A DNA stretch of 64,000 nucleotides. It comes from Mycobacterium sp. (GTDB lineage Bacteria > Actinomycetota > Actinomycetes > Mycobacteriales > Mycobacteriaceae). The position numbers were made by a program, and so were the translations under genes. The stretch covers positions 62,001 through 126,000 of the forward strand of contig NZ_JASBVP010000007.1 in assembly GCF_029961025.1 (NCBI RefSeq), given 5' to 3'. Each line of letters opens with the position of its first letter. The stretch's first letter is position 1. Under the pieces are notes generated by a model. It was not told where the DNA came from. It worked only from the letters and a program-made list of their open reading frames with translations, and searched no databases. Positions 54,357 through 64,000 of this stretch are shown one piece after another.

Positions 54357-54731
54357 ATGCCAACCATTCAGCAGCTGGTCCGCAAGGGGCGCCGCGACAA
54401 GATCGGCAAGGTCAAGACCGCGGCCCTCAAGGGCAGCCCGCAGCGCCGTGGGGTATGCACCCGGGTGTACACCACCACGCCGAAGAAGCCGAACTCGGCG
54501 CTTCGCAAAGTCGCGCGCGTGAAGCTGACCAGCCAGGTTGAGGTCACCGCCTACATCCCCGGTGAGGGTCACAACCTGCAGGAGCATTCGATGGTGCTGG
54601 TGCGTGGCGGACGGGTGAAGGACTTGCCCGGCGTGCGGTACAAGATCATCCGCGGCTCGCTGGACACCCAGGGTGTCAAGAATCGCAAGCAGGCGCGTAG
54701 CCGCTACGGCGCCAAGAAGGAGAAGGGCTGA
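54357..54731 (+). CDS. rpsL: 30S ribosomal protein S12
   Basis: S12 (124 residues) matches M. tuberculosis almost residue for residue. Lys43 and Lys88, the usual streptomycin-resistance positions, are wild type. It is first in the str operon; its TGA overlaps the rpsG ATG by one base. Confidence 0.98.
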   Translation: MPTIQQLVRKGRRDKIGKVKTAALKGSPQRRGVCTRVYTTTPKKPNSALRKVARVKLTSQVEVTAYIPGEGHNLQEHSMVLVRGGRVKDLPGVRYKIIRGSLDTQGVKNRKQARSRYGAKKEKG

Positions 54732-55201
54732 TGCCGCGCAAGGGGCCGGCCCCCAAGCGGCCACTGGTCAACGATCCGGTTTACGGTTCCCAGCTGGTGA
54801 CCCAGCTGGTGAACAAAGTTCTGCTCAGAGGGAAGAAATCGCTCGCCGAGCGCATTGTTTATGGTGCGCTCGAGCAGGCCCGCGATAAGACCGGCACCGA
54901 TCCGGTCGTCACGCTAAAACGTGCGCTGGACAATGTCAGGCCCGCACTGGAGGTGCGCAGCCGGCGTGTCGGCGGCGCGACTTATCAGGTGCCCGTCGAG
55001 GTGCGCCCGGACCGCTCCACCACCCTGGCGTTGCGTTGGCTGGTCAACTATGCGCGCCAACGTCGGGAAAAGACCATGGTGGAGCGTCTGGCAAACGAAA
55101 TCCTCGATGCCAGCAACGGCCTCGGGGCCTCCGTCAAGCGGCGTGAGGACACCCACAAGATGGCCGAGGCGAACCGCGCCTTTGCGCATTATCGCTGGTG
55201 A
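54731..55201 (+). CDS. rpsG: 30S ribosomal protein S7
   Basis: S7 (156 residues) begins [19 protein letters not shown], the actinobacterial form, and contains [18 protein letters not shown]. It nucleates assembly of the 30S head. The start overlaps the rpsL stop (TGATG); fusA follows after a 109-bp gap. Confidence 0.98.
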   Translation: MPRKGPAPKRPLVNDPVYGSQLVTQLVNKVLLRGKKSLAERIVYGALEQARDKTGTDPVVTLKRALDNVRPALEVRSRRVGGATYQVPVEVRPDRSTTLALRWLVNYARQRREKTMVERLANEILDASNGLGASVKRREDTHKMAEANRAFAHYRW

Positions 55202-55310
55202 GAACCGCCAGCATCGAGCCGCTTGACGGCGATTGTTCGGCAGCGTGGCCGAAGTCGGAAGAAGAGCGAACGACAGTTAACCGGGTAAGCGAAAGAGTGG
55301 GAAGGCTTCT

Positions 55311-57416
<2,106 letters not shown>

Positions 57417-57462
57417 GAGCCGGACAACGTCCCCGTGGCGCTGGAGAGTAGCCTTTCCCGGT

Positions 57463-57468
57463 TACTGT
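57463..57468 (+). promoter_or_regulatory. Candidate -10 of an internal tuf promoter
   Basis: TACTGT lies 78 bp before tuf in the 129-bp fusA-tuf gap. No clear -35 is present, so this is only suggestive of separate tuf transcription. Confidence 0.3.
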
Positions 57469-57545
57469 AGTGGCGCGGGCGCCGCCCAACGGAAAACATC
57501 AACACTGCTTTAACCAAGCACCAACAAGTCCAGGAGGACACCACA

Positions 57546-58736
57546 GTGGCGAAGGCGAAGTTTCAGCGCACGAAGCCGCACGTCAACATCGGGACCATCG
57601 GTCACATCGACCACGGCAAGACCACGCTGACCGCGGCCATCACCAAGGTTCTGCACGATAAGTTCCCCGATGTGAACGAGGTCAAGGCGTTCGAGCAGAT
57701 CGACAATGCGCCCGAAGAGCGTCAGCGTGGCATCACCATCAACATCGCGCACGTGGAGTACCAGACCGAAAAGCGGCACTACGCGCACGTCGACGCCCCG
57801 GGCCACGCCGACTACATCAAAAACATGATCACCGGCGCCGCCCAGATGGACGGGGCGATCCTGGTGGTCGCGGCCAACGACGGCCCGATGCCGCAGACCC
57901 GCGAGCATGTGCTGCTGGCCCGTCAGGTCGGTGTCCCCTACATTCTGGTCGCGCTCAACAAGGCCGACATGGTCGAGGACGAGGAGCTGCTCGAGCTGGT
58001 CGAGATGGAGGTCCGGGAGCTGCTCGCCGCCCAGGAGTTCGACGAGGACGCTCCGGTGGTGCGGGTCTCAGCCCTCAAGGCGCTCGAGGGTGACCCGAAG
58101 TGGGTGGCCAGCATCGAGGAGCTGATGCAAGCGGTCGACGAGTCGATTCCCGACCCGGTCCGCGAGACCGACAAGCCCTTCCTGATGCCCGTCGAAGACG
58201 TATTTACCATCACCGGCCGGGGCACGGTGGTCACCGGCCGCATCGAGCGCGGCGTGATCAACGTCAACGAGGAGGTCGAGATCGTGGGCATCCGCCCGTC
58301 CACGATGAAGACCACCGTCACCGGGGTGGAGATGTTTCGCAAGCTGCTCGACCAGGGACAGGCCGGCGACAACGTCGGGCTGCTGCTGCGCGGCGTGAAG
58401 CGCGAGGAGGTCGAGCGCGGCCAGGTGGTCACCAAGCCCGGCACCACCACACCGCACACCGAGTTCGAGGGCCAGGTCTACATTCTCTCCAAGGACGAGG
58501 GTGGCCGGCATACACCGTTTTTCACCAACTACCGCCCGCAGTTTTACTTCCGCACCACCGACGTGACCGGTGTGGTGACGCTGCCGGAGGGCACCGAGAT
58601 GGTGATGCCCGGCGACAACACCACCATCAAGGTCAAGCTGATCCAGCCCGTCGCGATGGAGGAGGGATTGCGCTTCGCGATCCGCGAGGGTGGCCGCACC
58701 GTGGGTGCGGGCCGGGTCACCAAGATCATCAAGTAG
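57546..58736 (+). CDS. tuf: Elongation factor Tu
   Basis: EF-Tu (396 residues) starts at GTG 57546 after [38 protein letters not shown] and NKADMVED are the GTPase motifs. It delivers aminoacyl-tRNA to the ribosome. A hairpin terminator follows. Confidence 0.98.
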   Translation: MAKAKFQRTKPHVNIGTIGHIDHGKTTLTAAITKVLHDKFPDVNEVKAFEQIDNAPEERQRGITINIAHVEYQTEKRHYAHVDAPGHADYIKNMITGAAQMDGAILVVAANDGPMPQTREHVLLARQVGVPYILVALNKADMVEDEELLELVEMEVRELLAAQEFDEDAPVVRVSALKALEGDPKWVASIEELMQAVDESIPDPVRETDKPFLMPVEDVFTITGRGTVVTGRIERGVINVNEEVEIVGIRPSTMKTTVTGVEMFRKLLDQGQAGDNVGLLLRGVKREEVERGQVVTKPGTTTPHTEFEGQVYILSKDEGGRHTPFFTNYRPQFYFRTTDVTGVVTLPEGTEMVMPGDNTTIKVKLIQPVAMEEGLRFAIREGGRTVGAGRVTKIIK

Positions 58737-58742
58737 CCCGGC

Positions 58743-58779
58743 CGAAACGGCGCTCACCGGGTGGCTGGGCGCCGTTTCG
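58743..58779 (+). terminator. Intrinsic terminator after tuf
   Basis: CGAAACGGCGC (58743-58753) and GCGCCGTTTCG (58769-58779) form a perfect 11-bp stem with a 15-nt loop, seven bases after the tuf stop. No U-tract follows. Confidence 0.75.
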
Positions 58780-58840
58780 CGTCCCGCCCGATTGGCCGGG
58801 CCCGACAGAGCCGCCGACGGGGTGCGGATCGCGTTGGCGT

Positions 58841-59470
58841 TCAGCGGCCCAGGTTGTCGATGCCGTCGCGAATGACGTCGAACGCGTCGCCGAGGGCGGT
58901 GAGCAGCGAGACCGACTCGTCCGCCAACCAATGCTCGTAGGCCGAGAGCGCGATGCCCAGCATCGTCCACGCGACGGTCTGCGGTATCAGCTCGGTGGCC
59001 CGCACACCCAGGCGGCGGGCGACGTATTCCGCGATCACCTCGCGCCATCCGGCGTACATCGTCATCGAATACGCCTGTAGTTCGGGGGTCTGCAGGATGA
59101 TCCGCATGCGCTGTCGGTGCCGAAGGGTCTCCGAGTCGTCAAAAGTGTTGAACGCCAACAACGCTGTGCGCAGCGCCTCGCTCAGTGACATCTGCGGGTC
59201 GACGGGCTCGAATAGCTCCCGCAGGCGCTGCAGGTGAGCGTCGAAATCCCCCCACGGGATGGCGTATTTGGACGGGTAATAGCGAAATAGCGTGCGCCGC
59301 GCGATCTCGGCGGCCCGGGCGATATCGTCGACGCTGACCCGATCGAACCCGTGCGCGGCGAACAGCCCGATGGCGACATCGGCGATGTGATGCGGTGTCG
59401 TCGAGCGGCGCCGGCCCACCCGGGACTCAGGCGGCGTGACCCGCCCTTTCATTTCTGCACTCGATGCCAT
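58841..59470 (-). CDS. mftR: TetR family regulator of mycofactocin genes, MftR
   Basis: The 209-residue protein has a TetR helix-turn-helix ([20 protein letters not shown] and [14 protein letters not shown]) and an all-helical ligand domain. It matches Rv0691c and is divergent from mftA, 62 bp apart. In M. smegmatis MftR represses the mft genes and is relieved by long-chain acyl-CoAs. ATG 59452 is an alternative start. Confidence 0.92.
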   Translation of the reverse strand: MASSAEMKGRVTPPESRVGRRRSTTPHHIADVAIGLFAAHGFDRVSVDDIARAAEIARRTLFRYYPSKYAIPWGDFDAHLQRLRELFEPVDPQMSLSEALRTALLAFNTFDDSETLRHRQRMRIILQTPELQAYSMTMYAGWREVIAEYVARRLGVRATELIPQTVAWTMLGIALSAYEHWLADESVSLLTALGDAFDVIRDGIDNLGR

Positions 59471-59532
59471 ATCCTGACGACGATTCTGACCACGTCGACG
59501 CCACCTTGTCGACCTTTGAGGAGGGTATCCGC
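59471..59532. promoter_or_regulatory. mftR-mftA divergent control region
   Basis: This 62-bp gap must hold promoters for both directions and probably the MftR operator. Two GTCGAC palindromes at 59494-59499 and 59508-59513, 14 bp apart centre to centre, are candidates. GAGGAGG at 59518-59524 is the mftA ribosome site. Confidence 0.4.
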
Positions 59533-59640
59533 ATGCAGCACCAGACCGACCCCGAAAACCAGACCGACGCCGACGCTCAGCTCGTCACCGAGACCCTAGT
59601 CGAAGAGGTGTCCATCGACGGGATGTGCGGGGTGTACTGA
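59533..59640 (+). CDS. mftA: Mycofactocin precursor peptide MftA
   Basis: The 35-residue peptide begins [16 protein letters not shown] and ends with the invariant core IDGMCGVY. The terminal Val-Tyr is decarboxylated and crosslinked by MftC and later released as AHDP. The ATG lies eight bases after a strong GAGGAGG. The N-terminal leader carries a short QTD repeat. Confidence 0.96.
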   Translation: MQHQTDPENQTDADAQLVTETLVEEVSIDGMCGVY

Positions 59641-59642
59641 CC

Positions 59643-59951
59643 GTGCACCAGCCCGCATCACCGCCGGGCGGGTTTAACCCCGATCGGGGATGGCGCTTGC
59701 ATCCGCAGGTGGCGTTGCGCCCGGAGCCGTTCGGGGCCCTGCTTTATCACTTCGGTACTCGCAGGCTGTCGTTTCTGAAAGATCGCACCATCGTCGCTGT
59801 GGTGCAATCGCTGGCCGAGCACCCCGACGCCAGGTCCGCGTGCCGCGCCGCCGGCGTCGACGACCGCCGCCAGGGGCCGTACCTGCACGCGCTGGGCGTG
59901 CTGGCCGACTCGACGATGGTGATCCCAAGAGACCCCGGGGACCAGCCGTGA
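59643..59951 (+). CDS. mftB: Mycofactocin precursor-binding chaperone MftB
   Basis: MftB (102 residues) is a PqqD-like RRE protein that binds MftA and presents it to MftC. RLHPQVALRPEPFGALLYHFGTRRLSFLKDRTIV is the conserved core (given here as the region of residues 14-47). The GTG at 59643 starts two bases after the mftA stop; an ATG six codons up would overlap mftA. Confidence 0.93.
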   Translation: MHQPASPPGGFNPDRGWRLHPQVALRPEPFGALLYHFGTRRLSFLKDRTIVAVVQSLAEHPDARSACRAAGVDDRRQGPYLHALGVLADSTMVIPRDPGDQP

Positions 59952-61123
59952 CATCAGCCGTGCCGCGCCTTGTCGAGCAGTTCGAGCGGGGGTTGGACGC
60001 GCCGATTTGCCTGACCTGGGAGCTGACCTACGCATGCAACCTGGCGTGCGTGCACTGCCTGTCGTCGTCGGGCAAACGCGATCCGCGTGAGCTGTCCACC
60101 GCACAATGCCGGGACGTCATCGATGAGCTGGAACGCATGCAGGTGTTTTACGTGAATATCGGTGGCGGGGAGCCCACTGTGCGACCGGACTTTTGGGAGC
60201 TGGTGGATTACGCGACCGAGCATCGCGTCGGGGTGAAGTTCTCCACCAACGGGGTGCGGATCACCCCCGGGGTGGCGGCGCGGTTGGCCGCCAGCGACTA
60301 CGTGGACGTTCAGATCTCCCTCGACGGCGCGACCGCCGAGGTCAACGACGCGATCCGCGGGCCGGGATCGTTCGCCATGGCGACGCGCGCCCTGGAGAAC
60401 CTCGCGGCCGCGGGTTTTGCCGACGCCAAGATCTCCGTCGTCGCGACCCGCCGCAACATCGATCAGCTCGACGACTTCGCGGCACTGGCGCGCCGTTACG
60501 GCGCGACGCTGCGCATCACCCGGCTGCGGCCGTCCGGACGCGGGGCAGACGTCTGGGACGAGTTGCACCCGACCGCCGAGCAGCAGGTTCGGCTCTACGA
60601 TTGGCTGGTGGCCAACGGTGAGCGGGTGCTCACCGGCGATTCGTTCTTCCACCTCTCGGGGCTCGGTGCGCCGGGGGCGCTGGCCGGGCTGAACATGTGC
60701 GGAGCCGGGCGGGTGGTGTGCCTGATCGACCCGGTGGGCGACGTGTACGCCTGCCCGTTCGCCATCCACGAGCGGTTTCTCGCCGGAAACGTGCTGACCG
60801 ACGGTGGCTTTGCCGACGTGTGGAAGAACGCTCCGCTGTTTCGTGAACTGCGTGAGCCGCAGTCTGCGGGCGCGTGCGCCAGCTGCGGGCATTACGACAG
60901 CTGCCGTGGCGGTTGTATGGCCGCGAAATTCTTCACCGGTTTGCCGCTCGACGGGCCGGATCCCGAATGCGTGCAGGGCCACGCCGCGGCGGCGCTGGCC
61001 CGTACACGCGTCACACCGCGCCCCGGCAGCGATCACTCCCGCACCGGGCGGGTCGGCGGGCCGGTGCCGCTGACGTTGTCGGCCCGCCCGCCCGCACGTC
61101 TTTGCAGCGAAAGCCCGGTATAG
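59948..61123 (+). CDS. mftC: Mycofactocin radical SAM maturase MftC
   Basis: MftC has 391 residues, the same as Rv0693. The radical SAM cluster motif is C30-x3-C34-x2-C37 (YACNLACVHC), followed by NIGGGEPTVRPDF. C-terminal SPASM cysteines lie in LNMCGAGRVVCLID, VYACPFAIH, GACASCGHYDSCRGGCM and PDPECVQG. It decarboxylates and crosslinks the MftA Val-Tyr. The start GTG overlaps the mftB stop as GTGA. Confidence 0.96.
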   Translation: MTSAVPRLVEQFERGLDAPICLTWELTYACNLACVHCLSSSGKRDPRELSTAQCRDVIDELERMQVFYVNIGGGEPTVRPDFWELVDYATEHRVGVKFSTNGVRITPGVAARLAASDYVDVQISLDGATAEVNDAIRGPGSFAMATRALENLAAAGFADAKISVVATRRNIDQLDDFAALARRYGATLRITRLRPSGRGADVWDELHPTAEQQVRLYDWLVANGERVLTGDSFFHLSGLGAPGALAGLNMCGAGRVVCLIDPVGDVYACPFAIHERFLAGNVLTDGGFADVWKNAPLFRELREPQSAGACASCGHYDSCRGGCMAAKFFTGLPLDGPDPECVQGHAAAALARTRVTPRPGSDHSRTGRVGGPVPLTLSARPPARLCSESPV

Positions 61124-61297
61124 CCGAATCTCGGCGCCGCGACCCGCGACCCCACCCGCCGGTGACACGACCCGGTGAACCTGATACGCAGGTGGCGGAT
61201 GTTGCGGTTGCGCCGCGGCGCTCGTCGAGGCGGAAAAAATCAGCCCGAAGATTCAACAACCGGTACACGCCAGCCCAATTCGGCTTACCATCGGCGG

Positions 61298-62032
61298 GTG
61301 ACTGTCTCCGCGGACCTGGGGCGCGTGACGTGGAGTCAGCTGCGCGGCGGGTCTGCGGCGGTGGTGATCCCGGTGGGGGCGACCGAACAGCACGGTCCGC
61401 ATCTGCCGCTGGACACCGACACCCGGATAGCCACGGCGGTCGCCCGCGCCGTGGCCGAGCGGCTTGCCGGCGTGCGGTTTCCCGGGGAGTCATCCCCCCG
61501 CTGGCTGGTGGCCCCGGCCATCGCCTACGGCGACAGCGGCGAGCACCAAAGCTTCGCCGGCACGATCTCGATCGGCACCGAGGCGCTGAGCATGCTGCTG
61601 ATCGAGTTCGCCCGGTCGGCGAGCAGCTGGGCGCGGCGGCTGGTGTTCATCAACGGCCACGGGGGTAACGTCACGGCATTGGGCCGCGCGGTGAGACGGC
61701 TGCGATCAGAAGGCCGCGACGCCGGGTGGTGCCCGTGCACCGCGGAGGGTGGCGACGCCCACGCCGGGCACACCGAGACGTCGGTGCTGCTGCATATCTC
61801 GCCCGCCGATGTGCTCACCGACCGGTGGTGCGCGGGCAACGGGGCACCGCTGTCCGACTTGTTGCCCTCGATGCGCCGCGGCGGAGTCGCCGCGGTGACC
61901 GAGGTGGGCGTCCTGGGGGATCCCACCACGGCGACGGCGCTTGCGGGGGAACGGATTTTTGCTGAGATGGTCGAGGGTGGGGTGCGCCGGATTTGCCGAT
62001 GGCAGCCCGGGCCGGATGGGATGCTGACATGA
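61298..62032 (+). CDS. mftE: Mycofactocin peptidase MftE (creatininase family)
   Basis: MftE (244 residues from GTG 61298) has the creatininase metal sites: [33 protein letters not shown] and [11 protein letters not shown]. It cuts the modified MftA to release AHDP. The M. tuberculosis protein starts with NSSYHRRV; here NSAYHRRV is encoded in frame just upstream of 61298 but preceded by CCC, so the true start may be further up (ATG 61199 or GTG 61175). It follows mftC after 174 bp with no mftD between. Confidence 0.9.
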   Translation: MTVSADLGRVTWSQLRGGSAAVVIPVGATEQHGPHLPLDTDTRIATAVARAVAERLAGVRFPGESSPRWLVAPAIAYGDSGEHQSFAGTISIGTEALSMLLIEFARSASSWARRLVFINGHGGNVTALGRAVRRLRSEGRDAGWCPCTAEGGDAHAGHTETSVLLHISPADVLTDRWCAGNGAPLSDLLPSMRRGGVAAVTEVGVLGDPTTATALAGERIFAEMVEGGVRRICRWQPGPDGMLT

Positions 62033-63444
62033 CCCGGAACCGACTGCCTAACGGGTTTGCCGTGCAAATCGACCGGCGCGTTCGGGTGTTCGGCTCCGGT
62101 TCCACGCTGCTCGGGGGTTCTCCCACCCGGGTGTTGCGGTTGGCCCCGCTTGCCCAAGGCATGCTCACCAATGGCCGGCTGAATGTGCGGGACGCGGTCA
62201 GCGCCGAGTTGGCCCGGACCTTGCTGGACGCGACGGTGGCCCATCCGCGGCCGGCAGGGGGGCCATCTTATCGTGACGTCACTGTCGTGATTCCGGTGCG
62301 CGACAATGCGTTTGGATTGTGGCGATTGGTAGCGGCGCTGCGGGGACTGCGGATCATCGTGGTAGACGACGGTTCCTCGAGGCCGGTCACACCCGCCGAC
62401 TTCGCCGGCGCGAACTGCGAGATCCAGGTGCTGCATCATTCCCGCAGCAAAGGACGTGCCGCGGCACGTAATAGCGGATTAGCAGCGTGCACCACCGGTT
62501 TCGTCGCTTTTCTGGATTCCGACGTGGTGCCGCGCCGCGGATGGCTAGAAGCGTTGCTCGGACATTTTTGTGATCCCGCCGTCGCACTGGTGGCACCGCG
62601 CATCGTCAGCCTGAACCACAGTGATCATCTGGTTGCACGGTACGAGGCGGTGGGCTCGTCGCTGGATCTCGGCCGCCACGAAGCCCCGGTCATTCCCTAC
62701 GGCTCGGTGTCGCATGTCCCCGGCGTGGCGATCATCGGGCGTACCTCGGCGCTGCGCGGCATCGGGGGTTTCGACGAGACTTTACGATCCGGCGAGGACA
62801 TCGACCTGTGCTGGCGGCTTATCGACGCGGGTGCCCGGCTGCGCTATGAACCAATCGCGCTGGTAGCGCACGATCATCGCGCACGATTATCGGACTGGCT
62901 GACGCGCAAGGCGCGTTGTGGCGGTGCCGCGGCATCGTTATCGGCGCGCCATCCGGGCAAGTCGGCTCCGCTGGTGGTCTCCGGTTGGGCACTGACCGTC
63001 AGCTGGGTCGTGGTGGCCTTCGGCTCGAGTGTGGGCTATCTGGCTTCGCTGGCCGTTGCCGCCCTGACGGGTCGCCGAGTCGCGGCGGCCATGAGGGGTG
63101 TCGACACCAAGCTCTGTGATGTGGCTGCGGTCGCCGCCACCGGCTTATCGTCGGCGACACTGCACCTGGCGTCGGCGATGTGCCGGCACTACTGGCCGGT
63201 TGCGTTGCTCGCGGCGATAATGTCCCGTCGTTGCCGGCGAGCCGTCGTCATCGCGGCCATCGTTGACGGCGTGGCGGACTGGGCTAACCGCAGGGCGGCC
63301 GTCGCCGCAGAAACCCCATCGATCGGGTTGTTGTCCTATCTCTTGCTTAAACGCCTCGATGACCTGGCCTACGGTGCCGGTGAGTGGTGGGGTATCGCGC
63401 GGAATCGCAACCTCGGCCCACTGATACCACGGCTTCGGTCCTGA
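62029..63444 (+). CDS. mftF: Mycofactocin glycosyltransferase MftF
   Basis: MftF (471 residues; about 470 in Rv0696) is a GT2 glycosyltransferase that adds beta-1,4-linked glucose chains to the mycofactocin core. [28 protein letters not shown] and the DxD-like FLDSDVVP are present, with [18 protein letters not shown] and several hydrophobic stretches in the C-terminal third. Its ATG overlaps the mftE stop (ATGA). Confidence 0.93.
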   Translation: MTRNRLPNGFAVQIDRRVRVFGSGSTLLGGSPTRVLRLAPLAQGMLTNGRLNVRDAVSAELARTLLDATVAHPRPAGGPSYRDVTVVIPVRDNAFGLWRLVAALRGLRIIVVDDGSSRPVTPADFAGANCEIQVLHHSRSKGRAAARNSGLAACTTGFVAFLDSDVVPRRGWLEALLGHFCDPAVALVAPRIVSLNHSDHLVARYEAVGSSLDLGRHEAPVIPYGSVSHVPGVAIIGRTSALRGIGGFDETLRSGEDIDLCWRLIDAGARLRYEPIALVAHDHRARLSDWLTRKARCGGAAASLSARHPGKSAPLVVSGWALTVSWVVVAFGSSVGYLASLAVAALTGRRVAAAMRGVDTKLCDVAAVAATGLSSATLHLASAMCRHYWPVALLAAIMSRRCRRAVVIAAIVDGVADWANRRAAVAAETPSIGLLSYLLLKRLDDLAYGAGEWWGIARNRNLGPLIPRLRS

Positions 63445-63452
63445 TTGCTGCC

Positions 63453-64000
63453 TTGAGCACGCCCGTGCCCCACAGCGATGTGTTGATCATCGGTGCCGGC
63501 AGCGCTGGATCTGTTGTCGCCGAGCGTCTTTCTGCCGACTCCAGCTGCAGGGTCACGGTGCTAGAAACGGGGCCCGGTCTCACCGATCCGGAATTGCTGG
63601 CGAAGACTGTCAACGGGTTGCAACTGCCGATCGGCGCGGCCAGCCCGCTGGTCCGGCGCTATCTCACCCAACTCACCGTCCAGCCGCCCCATTACCTGCC
63701 GATCGTTCGCGGCGCAACGGTGGGCGGCTCCGGAGCGGTCAACGGTGGCTATTTCTGCCGCAGTCTGCCGGGTGACTTCGGCTGGGCTCCCGGGTGGGCG
63801 TGGCCGGATGTGCTGAACCACTTTCGGGCCATCGAAACAGACCTCGACTTCGACAGCGCCGCCCACGGCCGCGACGGTCCGATACCCGTTCAGCGCACCA
63901 ACGAAATCGTAGGTAGCACAGCCGCTTTCATATCTGCTGCCGAAAAGGCCGGGTTCAACTGGATCGCCGACCTGAACGATGTGGGGCCGACGATGCCCGC
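63453..64000 (+). CDS. mftG: GMC oxidoreductase MftG, 3' end beyond window
   Basis: About 182 N-terminal residues are visible. DVLIIGAGSAGSVVAERLS is the FAD-binding motif and IVRGATVGGSGAVNGGYFCR the second GMC signature; it matches Rv0697. MftG is a flavoprotein proposed to reoxidise mycofactocinols and pass electrons towards the respiratory chain. The start is uncertain: TTG 63453 or GTG 63465, 8-20 bases after the mftF stop. Confidence 0.9.
   Translation, partial: MSTPVPHSDVLIIGAGSAGSVVAERLSADSSCRVTVLETGPGLTDPELLAKTVNGLQLPIGAASPLVRRYLTQLTVQPPHYLPIVRGATVGGSGAVNGGYFCRSLPGDFGWAPGWAWPDVLNHFRAIETDLDFDSAAHGRDGPIPVQRTNEIVGSTAAFISAAEKAGFNWIADLNDVGPTMP

Overview
The window is chromosomal DNA from a high-GC actinobacterium of the genus Mycobacterium, most likely a slow grower. 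This rests on full-length matches, recalled from memory and with no search run, to the M. tuberculosis block running roughly from Rv0628c to Rv0697: recCBD, hadABC, the mmaA mycolate methyltransferases, mkl/mceG, rpoBC, rpsL-rpsG-fusA-tuf and the mycofactocin (mft) cluster. I see no rRNA genes, CRISPR arrays, insertion sequences or prophage genes.

Layout. 1-5.4 kb: a secreted GH172 (DUF2961) hydrolase cut by the window edge, a SAM methyltransferase, a FIST sensory protein, a NYN/OST-HTH RNA-binding nuclease-like protein and a VOC protein. 5.4-13.7 kb: recC-recB-recD, overlapping and read leftward. 13.7-19.2 kb: a membrane-anchored methyltransferase, cyanase, a patatin lipase, echA3, an Rv0633c-type membrane protein, a glyoxalase II-type hydrolase and an orphan VapB-like antitoxin. 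19.2-24.1 kb: tRNA-Thr and tRNA-Met, rpmG, hadABC (the FAS-II dehydratase), tRNA-Trp, secE, nusG, rplK and rplA. 24.1-31.5 kb, leftward: an ECF42-type sigma factor with a double-DGPF partner, three mycolic acid methyltransferases, lipG and an ABC1/UbiB-like kinase. 31.6-36.8 kb: a GH38 alpha-mannosidase and a ROK sugar kinase. 36.8-47.5 kb: rplJ-rplL with its leader, mkl, rpoB and rpoC. 47.5-54 kb: an AbiEi-like protein, endonuclease IV, fadE8-echA4-paaX-like-echA5 and a DUF3060 lipoprotein. 54-58.8 kb: the str operon. 58.8-64 kb: mftR and mftA-B-C-E-F-G, with mftG cut by the edge.

The most notable points are not single genes. (1) At least ten gene 3' ends carry a short tandem duplication (9 to 56 bp) that spans or adjoins the stop codon; the largest is a 56-bp unit repeated 2.7 times at the end of rplA. 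(2) mftD is missing from the mycofactocin cluster: mftC is followed after only 174 bp by mftE. (3) mmpS5-mmpL5 and their regulator are absent from their usual place between echA5 and the DUF3060 gene. (4) A palindromic GAGCAGACGCAAAAGCCCC-type element occurs three times at gene ends and looks like a dispersed terminator family. (5) An ECF42 sigma factor with a fused double-DGPF protein interrupts the rplA-mmaA4 neighbourhood.

Functionally the region joins core gene expression (ribosomal proteins, RNA polymerase, elongation factors), mycolic acid synthesis and modification, DNA repair, and redox-cofactor biosynthesis. Protein comparisons to M. tuberculosis are from memory and should be confirmed by alignment.
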